Of a DNA stretch of 64,000 bases, positions 27,181 through 36,811 are shown piece after piece. The notes beneath the pieces are model-generated. The model had not been told where the DNA came from. It made no database searches and was given only the letters and a program-made list of their open reading frames with translations. A program made the translations under genes and the position numbers. The stretch covers positions 1,426,001 through 1,490,000 of the forward strand of contig NZ_CP046122.1 of the NCBI RefSeq assembly GCF_009707365.1, given 5' to 3'. This stretch comes from Microlunatus sp. Gsoil 973 (GTDB lineage: Bacteria; Actinomycetota; Actinomycetes; Propionibacteriales; Propionibacteriaceae). Within the stretch, counting starts at the first letter, position 1. The number at the start of each line of letters is the position of its first letter.

Positions 27181-27842
27181 CGAACACCCGCGTGGTGATC
27201 GTCGATGATCAAGACCTGGTCCGGAACGGCCTCCGACTGATCCTCGCCGCCGAGCCGGACCTGGACGTCGTCGGCGAAGCATCGGATGGACAAAGCGGGC
27301 GGAAACTGGTCGGCATGCTGGATCCCGACGTCGTCCTGATGGATGTCCGCATGCCCGGCGAAGACGGGATCACCGCGATCCGGCAGCTCGCGGCATCCGG
27401 GTGCCGCGCCCAGCTCCTGATGCTGACCACCTTCGACCTGGACGAGTACGTCTACGACGCACTCACCGCAGGCGCCGCAGGCTTCCTGCTCAAGGACATG
27501 TCCGCGACCGAGATCGTCGACGCCGTACGGCAAGCGGCCCGCGGTAGCGACGCACTGCTCGCGCCGGCGCTCACCCGCCGACTGGTCGAGCGGTTCGCAC
27601 GCAATCGTCCGCGCCTTGCCACCAGCGAGATTCGAGCCCTTGCGTCACTCACCGGGCGAGAACTGGATGTGCTCCGGCTGGTAGCCCGTGGGCTGGCCAA
27701 CCACGAAATCGCCGCGGAACTCTACATCGGCGAGACCACCGTCAAGACGCACGTGTCACGGGTGTTCGCCAAGCTCGGGCTCCGCGACCGCGTCCAGGCG
27801 GTGATCTTTGCATACGAGAGTGGGGTGCTCACCTCGCCCTGA
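27177..27842 (+). CDS. NarL-family response regulator
   Basis: 221 residues. The receiver domain 1-120 has the acidic pair VIVDDQD, the phospho-Asp in LMDVRMPG (about 56), Thr in MLTTFD and Lys in FLLKDM. The C-terminal LuxR-type HTH (about 155-215) has LTGRELDVLRLVARGLANHE and GETTVKTHVSRVFAKLGLRD. Partner of the overlapping sensor kinase. Confidence 0.93.
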   Translation: MTNTRVVIVDDQDLVRNGLRLILAAEPDLDVVGEASDGQSGRKLVGMLDPDVVLMDVRMPGEDGITAIRQLAASGCRAQLLMLTTFDLDEYVYDALTAGAAGFLLKDMSATEIVDAVRQAARGSDALLAPALTRRLVERFARNRPRLATSEIRALASLTGRELDVLRLVARGLANHEIAAELYIGETTVKTHVSRVFAKLGLRDRVQAVIFAYESGVLTSP

Positions 27843-28013
27843 GCTTGCCTCCGACGGACGCTCCGGCCGCTCCGGAGGTTGCGATCCCTGCTGCGGTGCC
27901 GGCGATCAGCTCCATGAACCACCGACTCTACGGGCTCCTCGACAGCGTCCGGAGAGGATCTGCACTGTGCACTGGCGGATTCGAACGCCGTCCGACGCGG
28001 CCATACTCAGAAG

Positions 28014-28904
28014 ATGAGCAACGTCATCGTCATCACGGGCGCGTCCAGTGGGTTCGGAGCGCTGTCGGCGAGGGCTCTGGCCGATGCCGGTCACACCGTC
28101 TACGCAGGGATGCGGGCCACCGCCGGGCACAACGCGCCCGAGGTCAAGGCCGCCGCCGACTACGCCGCCGAGCACGACGTTGATTTGCGATCGATCGAAC
28201 TCGACGTGAGTTCGCAGGAGTCGGTCGACACCGCGATCACACAGATCGAGGCTGATCACGAACGCATCGACGTCCTGATCCACAACGCCGGGCATATGGT
28301 GGTCGGTCCGGCCGAAGCGTTCACGCCCGAGCAACTCGCCGGGTTGTACGACGTGAACGTACTGTCCACGCAGCGGGTCAATCGCGCTGTGCTGCCGGGC
28401 ATGCGTCGCCGTGGCCACGGGCTGGTCATCTGGGTGTCCAGTTCCAGCGTGAAAGGTGGCACGCCGCGGTATCTGGCGCCGTACTTCGCCGCCAAGGCCG
28501 GAATGGACTCGCTGGCGGTGAGTTATGCCGCTGAGCTTTCGCGCTGGGGGGTGGAGACCACGATCGTGGTGCCGGGATCGTTCACCAGCGGCACCAACCA
28601 TTTCGCCCATGCCGGTCGTCCGGCCGACACCGAGGTCGAGGCCGAGTACGAGTCGAGGTACGCAGGTCTGATGGATCAGGTCTCGGGAAAGCTCGCTGCT
28701 CTGTTCCCGGCTGGTGCCGATGTTTCGATGGTCTCCGACGAGATCACCCGGATCGTCGCGCTCCCGGCTGGCCAGCGTCCGTACCGGGTCCACATCGACC
28801 CGGTGAACGACGGGTCCGAGGAGGTCTCAAACGTCGCGGACCGGGTCCGCCGCGAGTTCTACGCCAGGATCGGACTCCTTGATCTGCTGGCAGTTTCGAA
28901 CTAA
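28014..28904 (+). CDS. Short-chain dehydrogenase/reductase
   Basis: 296 residues. VITGASSGFGALSARAL (TGxxxGxG, about 7-14), ELDVSS, LIHNAGHMVVGP, WVSSSSVKGG (catalytic Ser) and YFAAKAGMDSL (Tyr/Lys). PGSFTSGTNHF follows. Atypical Phe in the glycine motif and His in the NAG motif place it in a divergent SDR branch seen beside redox enzymes. It precedes a zinc alcohol dehydrogenase by 34 bases on the same strand; likely one transcript. Confidence 0.88.
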   Translation: MSNVIVITGASSGFGALSARALADAGHTVYAGMRATAGHNAPEVKAAADYAAEHDVDLRSIELDVSSQESVDTAITQIEADHERIDVLIHNAGHMVVGPAEAFTPEQLAGLYDVNVLSTQRVNRAVLPGMRRRGHGLVIWVSSSSVKGGTPRYLAPYFAAKAGMDSLAVSYAAELSRWGVETTIVVPGSFTSGTNHFAHAGRPADTEVEAEYESRYAGLMDQVSGKLAALFPAGADVSMVSDEITRIVALPAGQRPYRVHIDPVNDGSEEVSNVADRVRREFYARIGLLDLLAVSN

Positions 28905-28938
28905 TCAACCACAGAGAACTCATGCGAAAGGAAGCATC

Positions 28939-29946
28939 ATGCGCACTGCTGTCGCAACCGGGGTGGGTCAGCCCCTGTCGATCGAGGAACGGAAGGTGCC
29001 GACGCCTGGCCCGGGCGAGGTTCTTGTCAGGCTGGTTGCGTGCGGCGTGTGCTATACCGATCTGGGCCTGCTCCAAGGTCACTACTCCTTCGCCCGATTT
29101 CCGGTGGTGCCGGGACATGAGGTGAGCGGTGTGGTCGAGCGGGTCGGCGACGGCGTGGCGTTTCCAGCCGTCGGCACCCGGGTCGGAGCACAGTTCCTGT
29201 ACGACTCTTGCGGGCACTGTGACTACTGCGTACGCGGGGAGCAAATCCTCTGCCCCGCAAAGGTTCTCACCGGCATCGTGACCGACGGCGGGTATTCCGA
29301 GTATGCGATCTTCAAGGCCGCGTTCGTCACCCCGCTGCCTGAGGGACTTGATCCGATAGCAGCCGCGCCGCTGATGTGCGCGGGAATCACTGCGTACAAC
29401 GGTCTGCGGCAGGCCGGCATAACGCCGGAGTCCAGAGTCGCGATCATTGGCGCGGGCGGTATCGGCGCATTGGCCATTCAGTACGCCGCCGCAATGGGCG
29501 CTCGGGTTGCGGTCATCGGACACTCGCGCCGGTCGGAAAAGGAGGCGCTGTCGCTGGGGGCCGAGCTGTACATCGCCAGCGGTGAAGAGGATCCGGCGGC
29601 AGCACTGAAGGCATGGGATGGCGGAGCGAATATCGTCCTGAACGCGGCCCCGACCACCGCGGCAGCCGCAGCGACTCTCGGCGGACTGGCCCCGGACGGC
29701 ACGCTGGTGCTGTGCGGATATGACGCCGAGAACCTATCGCTGCCATCCCAGCCCATGGTTCTCAACCGGCTGCATGCCATGGCGAATCCGTCCGGTTCAC
29801 CTCACAACCTGCGCGACACGCTTCGTTTCTCGACCAATCACAACATCCTGCCCGAGATCACTCCGATCTCGCTGGACCAGGTACAAGCCACACTTGATGG
29901 TATGGCTGCAGGAACCGTACATGGTCGTCGAGTGATTGTTTTCTGA
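28939..29946 (+). CDS. Zinc-dependent alcohol dehydrogenase
   Basis: 335 residues, medium-chain dehydrogenase. Catalytic zinc Cys in CGVCYTDLG and His-Glu in VVPGHEVSGVVERVG. Structural-zinc cysteines in CGHCDYCVRGEQILC. The NAD-binding fold has AIIGAGGIGALAIQYA. AAAGGAAG precedes ATG 28939. The zinc sites and length fit AdhA/AdhT-type primary alcohol or aldehyde oxidoreductases. Paired with the upstream SDR. Confidence 0.92.
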   Translation: MRTAVATGVGQPLSIEERKVPTPGPGEVLVRLVACGVCYTDLGLLQGHYSFARFPVVPGHEVSGVVERVGDGVAFPAVGTRVGAQFLYDSCGHCDYCVRGEQILCPAKVLTGIVTDGGYSEYAIFKAAFVTPLPEGLDPIAAAPLMCAGITAYNGLRQAGITPESRVAIIGAGGIGALAIQYAAAMGARVAVIGHSRRSEKEALSLGAELYIASGEEDPAAALKAWDGGANIVLNAAPTTAAAAATLGGLAPDGTLVLCGYDAENLSLPSQPMVLNRLHAMANPSGSPHNLRDTLRFSTNHNILPEITPISLDQVQATLDGMAAGTVHGRRVIVF

Positions 29947-30140
29947 TCATCCCTACCTGCCGCCTTCCAATTCGGACGCCACCGGCGAACCTGCGCCGGT
30001 GGGCGTTCTCAGCCAGGAACAGAGCAGTTGCGTCCCAGCGGGGATCGGCTGGCACAGACCCTTCCACAGCCGACCTGGACTTCACATCTGCGGCTGCCCC
30101 ATTCATGTCGCCTGCGTCGGGTCAGTCACCGCGCGGAGCG

Positions 30141-32924
30141 TCAGAGGGAAACCCGGTCCAGTTGGGTCCGCGAGTTGATCGCGAGCTTGGTGAACACCTT
30201 GTGGAGATGGTACTGAACCGTGCGGGCGCTGATGAACAACCGACTCGCGATATCGGGATTGCTCAACCCGTCCCGGGCCAGACGAGCGATCATGGTTTCT
30301 TGGGCGGTCAACGTGTTTCCGGTCGAAGCGGTTCGCTTGCGGGCGGTCTCGCCGGTCGCTTGGAGTTCGCGTCGGGCCCGCTCGGCGAATGCCTCCATAC
30401 CCATAGCATCGAACATCCGGTACGCCGTGCGCAGCTGGTTGCGGGCGTCGGCGCGGCGCCGTTCACGACGTAACCACTCGCCGTAGAGCAGCCGTGTCCG
30501 CGCCAGTTCGGCATCGACGGAGGTCTGTTGCAGGCTGGCCAGCGCGTCACGGAACTGTGTCTCTGCCTCCGCTCCTTCGGCCACTAACGCCTTCGACCGG
30601 GCGCCGACTCCGCGCGCCCAGTTCGTTCCGCTGGCAGCGGTCATCTCGGCGATCCAATCGGCAGCTTCGATCGCGACCCCGGTCTCGCCCCTCCGGGCTG
30701 CCGCTTCGACCAACTCCGCTGCTGCCCAATTCGCGATGCCGGGATAGTGACGATCCGGATACTCCTGCAGATCAAGGGCCCGCTGGGCGGCGGCCATGGC
30801 ATGGGCGTACTCACCGAGTCCGTTGTGCAGGATTGCCCGCGTCCACTCCGCGACAGCGGCGCTGATGCCCTCACCCCTCGACGTCCCGCGCTCGGCAGCG
30901 GAACCGATCAGCGAGTAGGACTCGTCCCGTCGGCCACGCATCGCGGCCAGGCACATGCCGCTGTACGGCGCCAACTGGCTGGCCGTCGCGTCGGTCACGG
31001 CGGCCTGCTCCTCAGCCAGCACCGCCAGGCCGACGAGATCCCCGGTGAACGACAGCATCATCGCGCGCGTACTCAGCGCCAGCGGCAGCTCACTCAGCGC
31101 TCCGGAGGTGCGGGCCAGCTCGACGTATCGCCTGGAAAGAGTCGACCATTGATCGTCATCCCAAAGGTGAAGGGCCGCCAAGGTCATCAGCCACATCCAA
31201 CGCAACTCCCGGTCCGCCGGCATGACGCCGGATCGGACCTCGTCGAACGCTACCAGCGCGTGCTGGAGGTTCCCGACGCCGGCTGCGTAGCCGTCGGTGA
31301 AGTTCGCAGCCAGGCCGGCCAGCAGGAAGTCCGTCGGCTCACGATCGGCCGGAACCGGCATTGAGAGTGCGGCCCGGGCTACGTCCAGCACTCCGCCTCC
31401 CGGGCTCGCGGCGCGACCGGCGAAGGCGGAGGCCGCGAGTGCGTCCAGGTACGTGTCCCGGGCCGTAGCGGGATCGATGGTCCGGAATCGCTCCGCGGCG
31501 CGGAATAGCAGCAACGGTGCCTCACCCCCACGGCTCAGGGCGAAGGCCAGGTGCGCCCTGGCCAGTGCCACAGTCGCCGCCTGGAGGTCGGTCAGCGGGC
31601 CGGACTCTGCCAGCTCCAGCAATTCCCCGGCCGCGTTGAACTCACCTGCCGTAAGTTTTGCCATGGCCGCTGTCAACGCCCGTTGGGCCCGTCGGACCGG
31701 ATCCAGCGTCAGGATCGCCGCCCGCTCGAGGAACGCGGCTGCCGCGACCAACCCGCCGCGCGCCCGCGCCCGGCCCGCCGAGCGTTCCAGCTCCACGGCA
31801 ACCGCCTCGTCCGGACCACCGGCCGCCTGAGCCAGGTGCCAGCTGTATCGATCCGGATCACGTTCCCGGTTGGTCTCCGCCGCCAGAGCGCCGTGTACCT
31901 GCTGTCGATCGCTGGGCCGAGCCGACCAGTAGCTGACGGATCGGGCCAGCGGATGCCGGAACCGAACCCGTGCCCCGAACTCCGCCAGCCCGGCGTCGAC
32001 GATCGGAGCTTCGGCATCGGCCTCGATACCGAGCCGGTGAGCGGCCCGCCGGACCAGGGCGGGGTCGCCGGTCGGGTCAGCTGCCGCGATCCTGATCAGC
32101 TGACGGCTCTGCGCGGGTAGCAACCCGATCCGGTAGCGGAAGCCCTCCTCGACGTCGCCCCACAGCGCTGTGCCACCAGGGATCGCGAATCCGCCGGCCA
32201 GCTCGGCGGGTGTGTTGCCACGCACCAGCTCCATCATTGCCAGTGGATTGCCCCGAGTCTCGGCAACGATCTGGTCCCGAACCCGCTGGTCCAGCGACGC
32301 CGTCAACACGGAGTCCAGCAGTGTCCTGGAGTCCGCCTGCGACAGTTCGGCGATTTTCAGGGTCGGCAACCCGGTGAGTTCGCGGCCGGGTACCCGGGTG
32401 CCGAAGACAAGCCCCACTGACTCGGCGCCAAGCCGTCGGGCGACGAATGCCAGGACCTGGATCGAGGCGTGATCCAGCCATTGTTGATCATCAACAAGAC
32501 ACAACAGCGGTTTGTCCCTGGCCACCTCCGACAACAGGCCAAGCACCGACAACCCGGTCATGAACATGTCGGGTGGCGCCCCGTCCGCGACGCCGAACAC
32601 CATGGCCAGAGCCTGCCGCTGTGGGGGCGGCAACCGGTCGATCCGGGAGACGTGCGGCGCACACAACTGGTGCAGCCCCGCGAACGGCAACTCCATCTCC
32701 GACTGCACGCCCCCGGCGCGGGCGATCTGGCATCCCTTCGAGTGGCCGTCGATGTAATCCAGTAGTGCGGTTTTGCCGACGCCCGGGACACCGTGGATCA
32801 CCAAGGGACCGCTACCGCCGGCGCGAACAACCTCGATTAATTGATCGATCCTGGCACATTCCTGCTGCCGGCCGATCAGGACGTTGCTGCGTCTCCCCGT
32901 TGGCGGACTGACTTGTCCAGACAC
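30141..32924 (-). CDS. Large LuxR-family ATPase regulator (LAL type)
   Basis: 927 residues. An N-terminal AAA-like ATPase with Walker A VIHGVPGVGKTALLDYI (about 43-59) and Walker B PLLCLVDDQQWLDHAS, then a long helical TPR-like middle (about 350-850). The C-terminal LuxR HTH (about 860-925) has LTAQETMIARLARDGLSNPD and SARTVQYHLHKVFTKLAINS. LAL/MalT-type activators couple ligand and ATP binding to transcription. GTG 32924. It converges on the SDR/alcohol-dehydrogenase pair, a possible but unproven target. Confidence 0.92.
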   Translation of the reverse strand: MSGQVSPPTGRRSNVLIGRQQECARIDQLIEVVRAGGSGPLVIHGVPGVGKTALLDYIDGHSKGCQIARAGGVQSEMELPFAGLHQLCAPHVSRIDRLPPPQRQALAMVFGVADGAPPDMFMTGLSVLGLLSEVARDKPLLCLVDDQQWLDHASIQVLAFVARRLGAESVGLVFGTRVPGRELTGLPTLKIAELSQADSRTLLDSVLTASLDQRVRDQIVAETRGNPLAMMELVRGNTPAELAGGFAIPGGTALWGDVEEGFRYRIGLLPAQSRQLIRIAAADPTGDPALVRRAAHRLGIEADAEAPIVDAGLAEFGARVRFRHPLARSVSYWSARPSDRQQVHGALAAETNRERDPDRYSWHLAQAAGGPDEAVAVELERSAGRARARGGLVAAAAFLERAAILTLDPVRRAQRALTAAMAKLTAGEFNAAGELLELAESGPLTDLQAATVALARAHLAFALSRGGEAPLLLFRAAERFRTIDPATARDTYLDALAASAFAGRAASPGGGVLDVARAALSMPVPADREPTDFLLAGLAANFTDGYAAGVGNLQHALVAFDEVRSGVMPADRELRWMWLMTLAALHLWDDDQWSTLSRRYVELARTSGALSELPLALSTRAMMLSFTGDLVGLAVLAEEQAAVTDATASQLAPYSGMCLAAMRGRRDESYSLIGSAAERGTSRGEGISAAVAEWTRAILHNGLGEYAHAMAAAQRALDLQEYPDRHYPGIANWAAAELVEAAARRGETGVAIEAADWIAEMTAASGTNWARGVGARSKALVAEGAEAETQFRDALASLQQTSVDAELARTRLLYGEWLRRERRRADARNQLRTAYRMFDAMGMEAFAERARRELQATGETARKRTASTGNTLTAQETMIARLARDGLSNPDIASRLFISARTVQYHLHKVFTKLAINSRTQLDRVSL

Positions 32925-33171
32925 TGTCTCACGCTATACCGCCAGGTCGCCCCGGCGCACCGGTCGCTTGCCTGGCCAGTGGCTGATGCGAAGCCACCTC
33001 ACGCTTGCCGACTTCCTGATCAAGCTGGACTTGTTGGCCGACGAGGACGCCACTGACGACGATGTCCGTGGCAGCACCACCGCGATGATCATCGATTCGG
33101 AGGTGGTCACATCCCGATCCTTCCGAACGTCGCGGCGCCTCGCGGCCGATCGCTCCCCCACCCTCGTGCGC

Positions 33172-33617
33172 GCCGCACCACTTGCGCGGCCGCGCACCAC
33201 TTGCGCGGCCGCGCACCACTTGCTCGGCGCCGCGCCACTTGCTCGGCGCCGCGCCACTTGCTCGGCGCCGCACCACTTGCTCGACCCCGCACCAGTTCCC
33301 CGGCCGCGCACCGGCTGCAGTTGGTGCGCCGCCGAGTACGTACAGCGGGAACGAGTACGTGGTGCGGGACCGGCCAACTGGTGCAGGCCGACCAACTGGT
33401 GCGCGAATGACCGGCACCGGCCGCCGCAGGTCGCACCACCTAATCGATGCCGCACCACTTGCTCGACGCAGCACCAGTTCCCCGGCCGCGCACCCGCTGC
33501 AGTTGGTGCGCCGCCGAGTACGTACAGCGGGAACGAGTACGTGGTGCGGGACCGACCAACTGGTGCAGGACCGACCAACTGATGCGCGAATGACCGGCAC
33601 TGACCGCCGCACGTCGC
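33172..33617. repeat. Array of 19-bp units in alternating orientation
   Basis: Noncoding. Forward units have the pattern CCA(C/G)TTG, about nine variable bases, then GCA or GCG. They recur every 19 bp at 33176, 33195, 33214, 33233, 33252, 33271, 33290 and 33309 (counted from the CA before CCA). After a 12-bp centre containing CTGCAG the same unit appears inverted (GGTGC..., at 33323, 33342, 33361, 33380, 33398). The pattern then repeats: about 165 bp from 33271 recurs at 33453 (offset 182, one 1-base indel) with its own CTGCAG centre and inverted arm. 19 is not a multiple of three, so the long open frames through it are artefacts. Confidence 0.85.
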
Positions 33618-33623
33618 TGACCG

Positions 33624-33642
33624 CCGCCGACGAGTACGGCGG
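33624..33642. other. Hairpin at the end of the repeat array
   Basis: CCGCCG, loop ACGAGTA, CGGCGG. The loop shares GAGTA with the inverted repeat units. It may close the array or act as a terminator. Confidence 0.3.
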
Positions 33643-33975
33643 TCCGGTCCGGGCGGAGACATCGAAAGAGCCGCGATCACAGTTAGCGCCCCTCTTACAC
33701 TGCTCTACCTCACCGGACGCACCGACCCTCAAGGCGAGCAGACGGCACTCGCGGCGATCGACACACTCCGGGCGTTCTACAACCACCCCGAACAGCTCGC
33801 CCGCCAACACGTTGAACTGCGATGCTGGGACGCCCGATAGCCGTTCCGTTCGTCGGTCGCCAAAGGATGTCGGTCTCCACATCGCGATGCTGATGACCGG
33901 TCCTCGGTCTTGACGGCCACCTGAGCACTGCGCGGCTCATTGGCCACTCCGGCCAGACTCTGGTTACGCCTCCTA
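33643..33975. other. Intergenic stretch with a coding-like plus-strand tail
   Basis: The frame from about 33664 to the TAG at 33838 reads DIERAAITVSAPLTLLYLTG, then TALAAIDTLRAFYNHPEQLA and ends ELRCWDAR. It looks protein-like but has no start codon, and I cannot assign a family. It is possibly the 3' end of a gene whose front was lost to the repeat array. The rest holds nothing I recognise. Confidence 0.3.
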
Positions 33976-34410
33976 CTAGTTCCGGGCGCAGGCCATGAGG
34001 AGGTTTCCGTCCGGGTCCCGGAACTGGAGGAACGAGACGCTGCCGATGTCTTGGACGTCGCCCACCGTATCGACCTGCAGGCCCTCAAGATGTGCTCGTA
34101 CCGATTCGAGGTCATCGACCCACCAGAAGAACCGCGGTGGTCCGTCGGCGGTGAAATCCGGCTGGTTGGCATCCAGCGCCAACCCGACTTCGCCGAGGGC
34201 AGGAAGATCATAGATTGTGCCCTCGTGGGTTGCTTTCCGCGCGGGCAGCCCGAGCAGTCGGGTGTACCACCCGATCGCCGTCGGCATGTCCCGGACTGGG
34301 ATGAAGACCTGGCCGATAAGGTTCGGGATCGGTACGGATTCGGGCGCCACACGCGGATGATACTCATTCCCGCAGATCTTGCCGAGCGGCAACTCGGTCA
34401 ATTGTGGCAT
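33976..34410 (-). CDS. VOC-superfamily (glyoxalase-like) protein
   Basis: About 144 residues. GQVFIPVRDMPTAIGWYTRL with LLGLPA opens the first beta-alpha-beta-beta-beta module; FFWWVDDLESVRAHLEG and FLQFRDPDGNLLMAC complete the second. Typical of bleomycin-resistance/glyoxalase relatives. ATG 34410 is used, though upstream sequence is open to 34464 and no ribosome site is clear. Confidence 0.75.
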   Translation of the reverse strand: MPQLTELPLGKICGNEYHPRVAPESVPIPNLIGQVFIPVRDMPTAIGWYTRLLGLPARKATHEGTIYDLPALGEVGLALDANQPDFTADGPPRFFWWVDDLESVRAHLEGLQVDTVGDVQDIGSVSFLQFRDPDGNLLMACARN

Positions 34411-34854
34411 TGTTGATCTTGGTCGGTGCTCGCTAGCCAGCACAGCCACCCCAGACAAGATCACCTCGACCTCGTCGTACGCATATCACCGAGCGCGGCC
34501 TCGCCACTGGAGTCGGTGTCTTGACGGGCGGTCCCGGCGGACGCGTGGCGGTTGGCAGTCCCAGGGAGGGGCAAGATCGAACAGTCCCTGATCACCACCG
34601 TCGATCTCTCCTTGTGGGTCCGATCGCGGGCGACGGCGGGATCACACAGCTTGTCAACGGTCCCACCCGCCAGCATGATCGGTGAGCCAGATCGCGGTGG
34701 CCCGCCAACTAACTGATCACTGATCAACATGATCTCGGTCGCAGGTACGGTTTCGGTCATTGATCGGTCGGAACTTGCGCTGCGTGCGAGCGGTGGTCCT
34801 GCAATCACAGACCACGAGCCAGACCATGGCGCCGGCCTGGTTGGGGCCCCCGGG
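34411..34854. other. Intergenic region, no gene seen
   Basis: No convincing reading frame. It contains a cluster of TGATCA palindromes (for example TGATCACTGATCA near 34708). Confidence 0.5.
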
Positions 34855-35535
34855 TCATTCTCGGCTCCGACCGGGCTGAAGGTATCCGGTCTCGTAGGCC
34901 AGCACGACGACCTGCACCCGGTCGTGCAGGTCCAACTTGGTCAGTATGCGAGCGACATGGGTCTTCACCGTCGCTTCGCCGAGAAACAGCGTCGCGGCGA
35001 TCTCCGCGTTCGACTTTCCCGCTGCGACGAGTGCAAACACCTCGAGCTCTCGGCCGGTGAGTGCAGCCAGCGCTGTCGGGATCCCGGTCCTGGGGGGTGG
35101 GGCAGCCACGAACCGCTCGACGAGCCGACGGGTCAACGTGGGAGACAGTACTGCGTCGCCGCGGGCGGCCATCCGGATGGCACCGACCAGTTGGTCGCGC
35201 GGTACGTCCTTGAGCAGGAATCCACTGGCTCCCGCGGCCATCGCGAAGTAGACCAGTTCATCCAAATCGAACGTGGTCAACATCAGCACGTGGCTGGCCG
35301 ATCCTGCGGCGACGAGTTTGCGGGTCGCCTCGACCCCGTCCATGACCGGCATGCGGATGTCCATCAGTACAACGTGTGGCGCGTGACTTGCCACTTGGCG
35401 GAGGCACTCACCGCCGTCAGCGGCTTCAGCGACCACCTCGATGTCATCTTCGAGGTCCAGGATGAGCCGGAACCCGGCGCGGACGAGTTCCTGGTCATCA
35501 CAGATGAGTACCCGGATCGCTGGCGAACTGCTCAT
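34855..35535 (-). CDS. NarL-family response regulator
   Basis: 226 residues from ATG 35535. Receiver domain with VLICDDQELVRAG, phospho-Asp in LMDIRMPVMDG, MLTTFD and FLLKDVP. C-terminal HTH with LTGRELEVFALVAAGKSNAE and GEATVKTHVARILTKLDLHD. The start overlaps the kinase stop by four bases. It closely parallels the pair at 25279-27842. Confidence 0.93.
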   Translation of the reverse strand: MSSSPAIRVLICDDQELVRAGFRLILDLEDDIEVVAEAADGGECLRQVASHAPHVVLMDIRMPVMDGVEATRKLVAAGSASHVLMLTTFDLDELVYFAMAAGASGFLLKDVPRDQLVGAIRMAARGDAVLSPTLTRRLVERFVAAPPPRTGIPTALAALTGRELEVFALVAAGKSNAEIAATLFLGEATVKTHVARILTKLDLHDRVQVVVLAYETGYLQPGRSRE

Positions 35536-36680
35536 CGGATCGGGTTGATCGGGAGCCGCGCCATCAACCTGAAGCCGCCTCGCGCCGTGGGGCCGGCTTC
35601 CAAAGTCCCGCCTGCCGCATGAGCCCGCTCCCGGGCGCCGATGAGCCCGTGGCGAGTCGACAGTCTGCTGCTGTGCCCAGGAGCTGATGTCGGTGGTTCG
35701 TTGTCGACCTGAATCACGAGTTCGCCTCCGCTCCGCGCAACGAGCAGCTGGGTAGGCACATTTCCGGCGTGCTTCTGGACATTGGTCAGGCCCTCCTGGG
35801 CAATCCGGAATGCGGCCAGGTCCAAACCTGACGGTAGGACACCGTCGACCCGCACGTCGGCGCACACCGGAAGCCCCGACTGCCGCAATCCGGCGACGAG
35901 CTGTGGCAGGTCACCCAGACCGCGGACTGGCGCCAGGTCCTCGGATCGGTTGTCGTCATCCTCGACGCGCAGCAGGTGCAGCAGTTGGCGCATGTCGGTC
36001 AGGGCATCCCGCGCACTGTCGCGGATCGCGCGCATCGGCGGGCGGGCGCGCTGCGGCTCCTTGTCCAGCGCCGCGTCGGCGGCGTCAGCCTGGACGGCGA
36101 TGACGCTGAGGCTATGGGCAACCATGTCGTGGAGGTCGCGGGCAATCCGGGTTCGTTCCTCGGCGACAGCTATCCGAGCGAGGTCGCGTTGGTGTTGCTC
36201 GGCATAGGTGGCCCGGTTCCGCCACGAACGAGTACCACGTCCGAACAACCACACGCCCCCGAAGATCAACGTGTCGAAGGCGTAATCGGATCCCTGGTCG
36301 AACCACTCGCAGCAGAACTGGCTGCCCAACACCATGCCGATACCAACCAATGCCCAGCCCTCATCACGCTCGGCAGCGACCGTATAAGAGACGACCAGAA
36401 ACGCCACCAGGGCCCACAGCGTGTTCGAACTGCTACCGGTCAAGATCGACTGCGCCACCGCCAGAACAGCGATGACACCCGTGACCGTCACTGGAAACCT
36501 CGTCCGGACCGCGATCACCAGGGTGCTGATCAAGGCGATCGGTACGGTGACGACCAAAGGCCGCTCCTGGACCTGCCCGGTCAGCAGTCCACCGACCGCC
36601 AGGACACAGAGCGCCGCTGCCAGCGCTGCATCAACGACCGGGACCCGACCCAGCACCTTGGGCAACAGAAGGCGTCCCAT
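35532..36680 (-). CDS. Sensor histidine kinase (NarX/DesK type)
   Basis: 382 residues. About five membrane spans in 1-150, then HisKA_3 with ERTRIARDLHDMVAHSLSVI (phosphoacceptor His near 196) and a C-terminal ATPase domain (FRIAQEGLTNVQKHAG N-box, RHGLIGARERAHAAGG G-box). Partner of the downstream regulator at 34855. The stimulus is unknown. Confidence 0.92.
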   Translation of the reverse strand: MGRLLLPKVLGRVPVVDAALAAALCVLAVGGLLTGQVQERPLVVTVPIALISTLVIAVRTRFPVTVTGVIAVLAVAQSILTGSSSNTLWALVAFLVVSYTVAAERDEGWALVGIGMVLGSQFCCEWFDQGSDYAFDTLIFGGVWLFGRGTRSWRNRATYAEQHQRDLARIAVAEERTRIARDLHDMVAHSLSVIAVQADAADAALDKEPQRARPPMRAIRDSARDALTDMRQLLHLLRVEDDDNRSEDLAPVRGLGDLPQLVAGLRQSGLPVCADVRVDGVLPSGLDLAAFRIAQEGLTNVQKHAGNVPTQLLVARSGGELVIQVDNEPPTSAPGHSSRLSTRHGLIGARERAHAAGGTLEAGPTARGGFRLMARLPINPIR

Positions 36681-36811
36681 GTCGCCGATGCTAGGACGTC
36701 AGCGCTCCGGCTGCGGTCAACATTCCGGATGAGCCACCTCCATCCCAAGGATGATCACGATCATCAGCCCATCCGATGCGCCGCGCGGCCCGCCTCATAG
36801 AGGTTCGAACC

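Noticed and set aside
25926-27533. A 535-codon minus-strand frame
   Set aside because: Antisense to the sensor kinase and response regulator, both with clear catalytic motifs; Ser/Arg-rich translation typical of antisense in high-GC DNA.
27906-28793. A 295-codon minus-strand frame
   Set aside because: Antisense to a clear SDR gene with all catalytic motifs on the plus strand.
33172-33617. CRISPR array
   Set aside because: Units are 19 bp in total, with conserved ends and a 9-bp variable middle, and they invert midway. CRISPR repeats are 24 bp or longer with 30-bp unique spacers in one orientation, and there are no cas genes.
32884-33882. Long open frames on both strands through the 19-bp array
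   Set aside because: The 19-bp period changes frame each unit and the translations are low-complexity in all frames. They are open only because the unit lacks stop codons.
34461-34808. A 115-codon minus-strand frame in the gap before the second response regulator
   Set aside because: No ribosome site, no recognisable motif and irregular composition; treated as intergenic.
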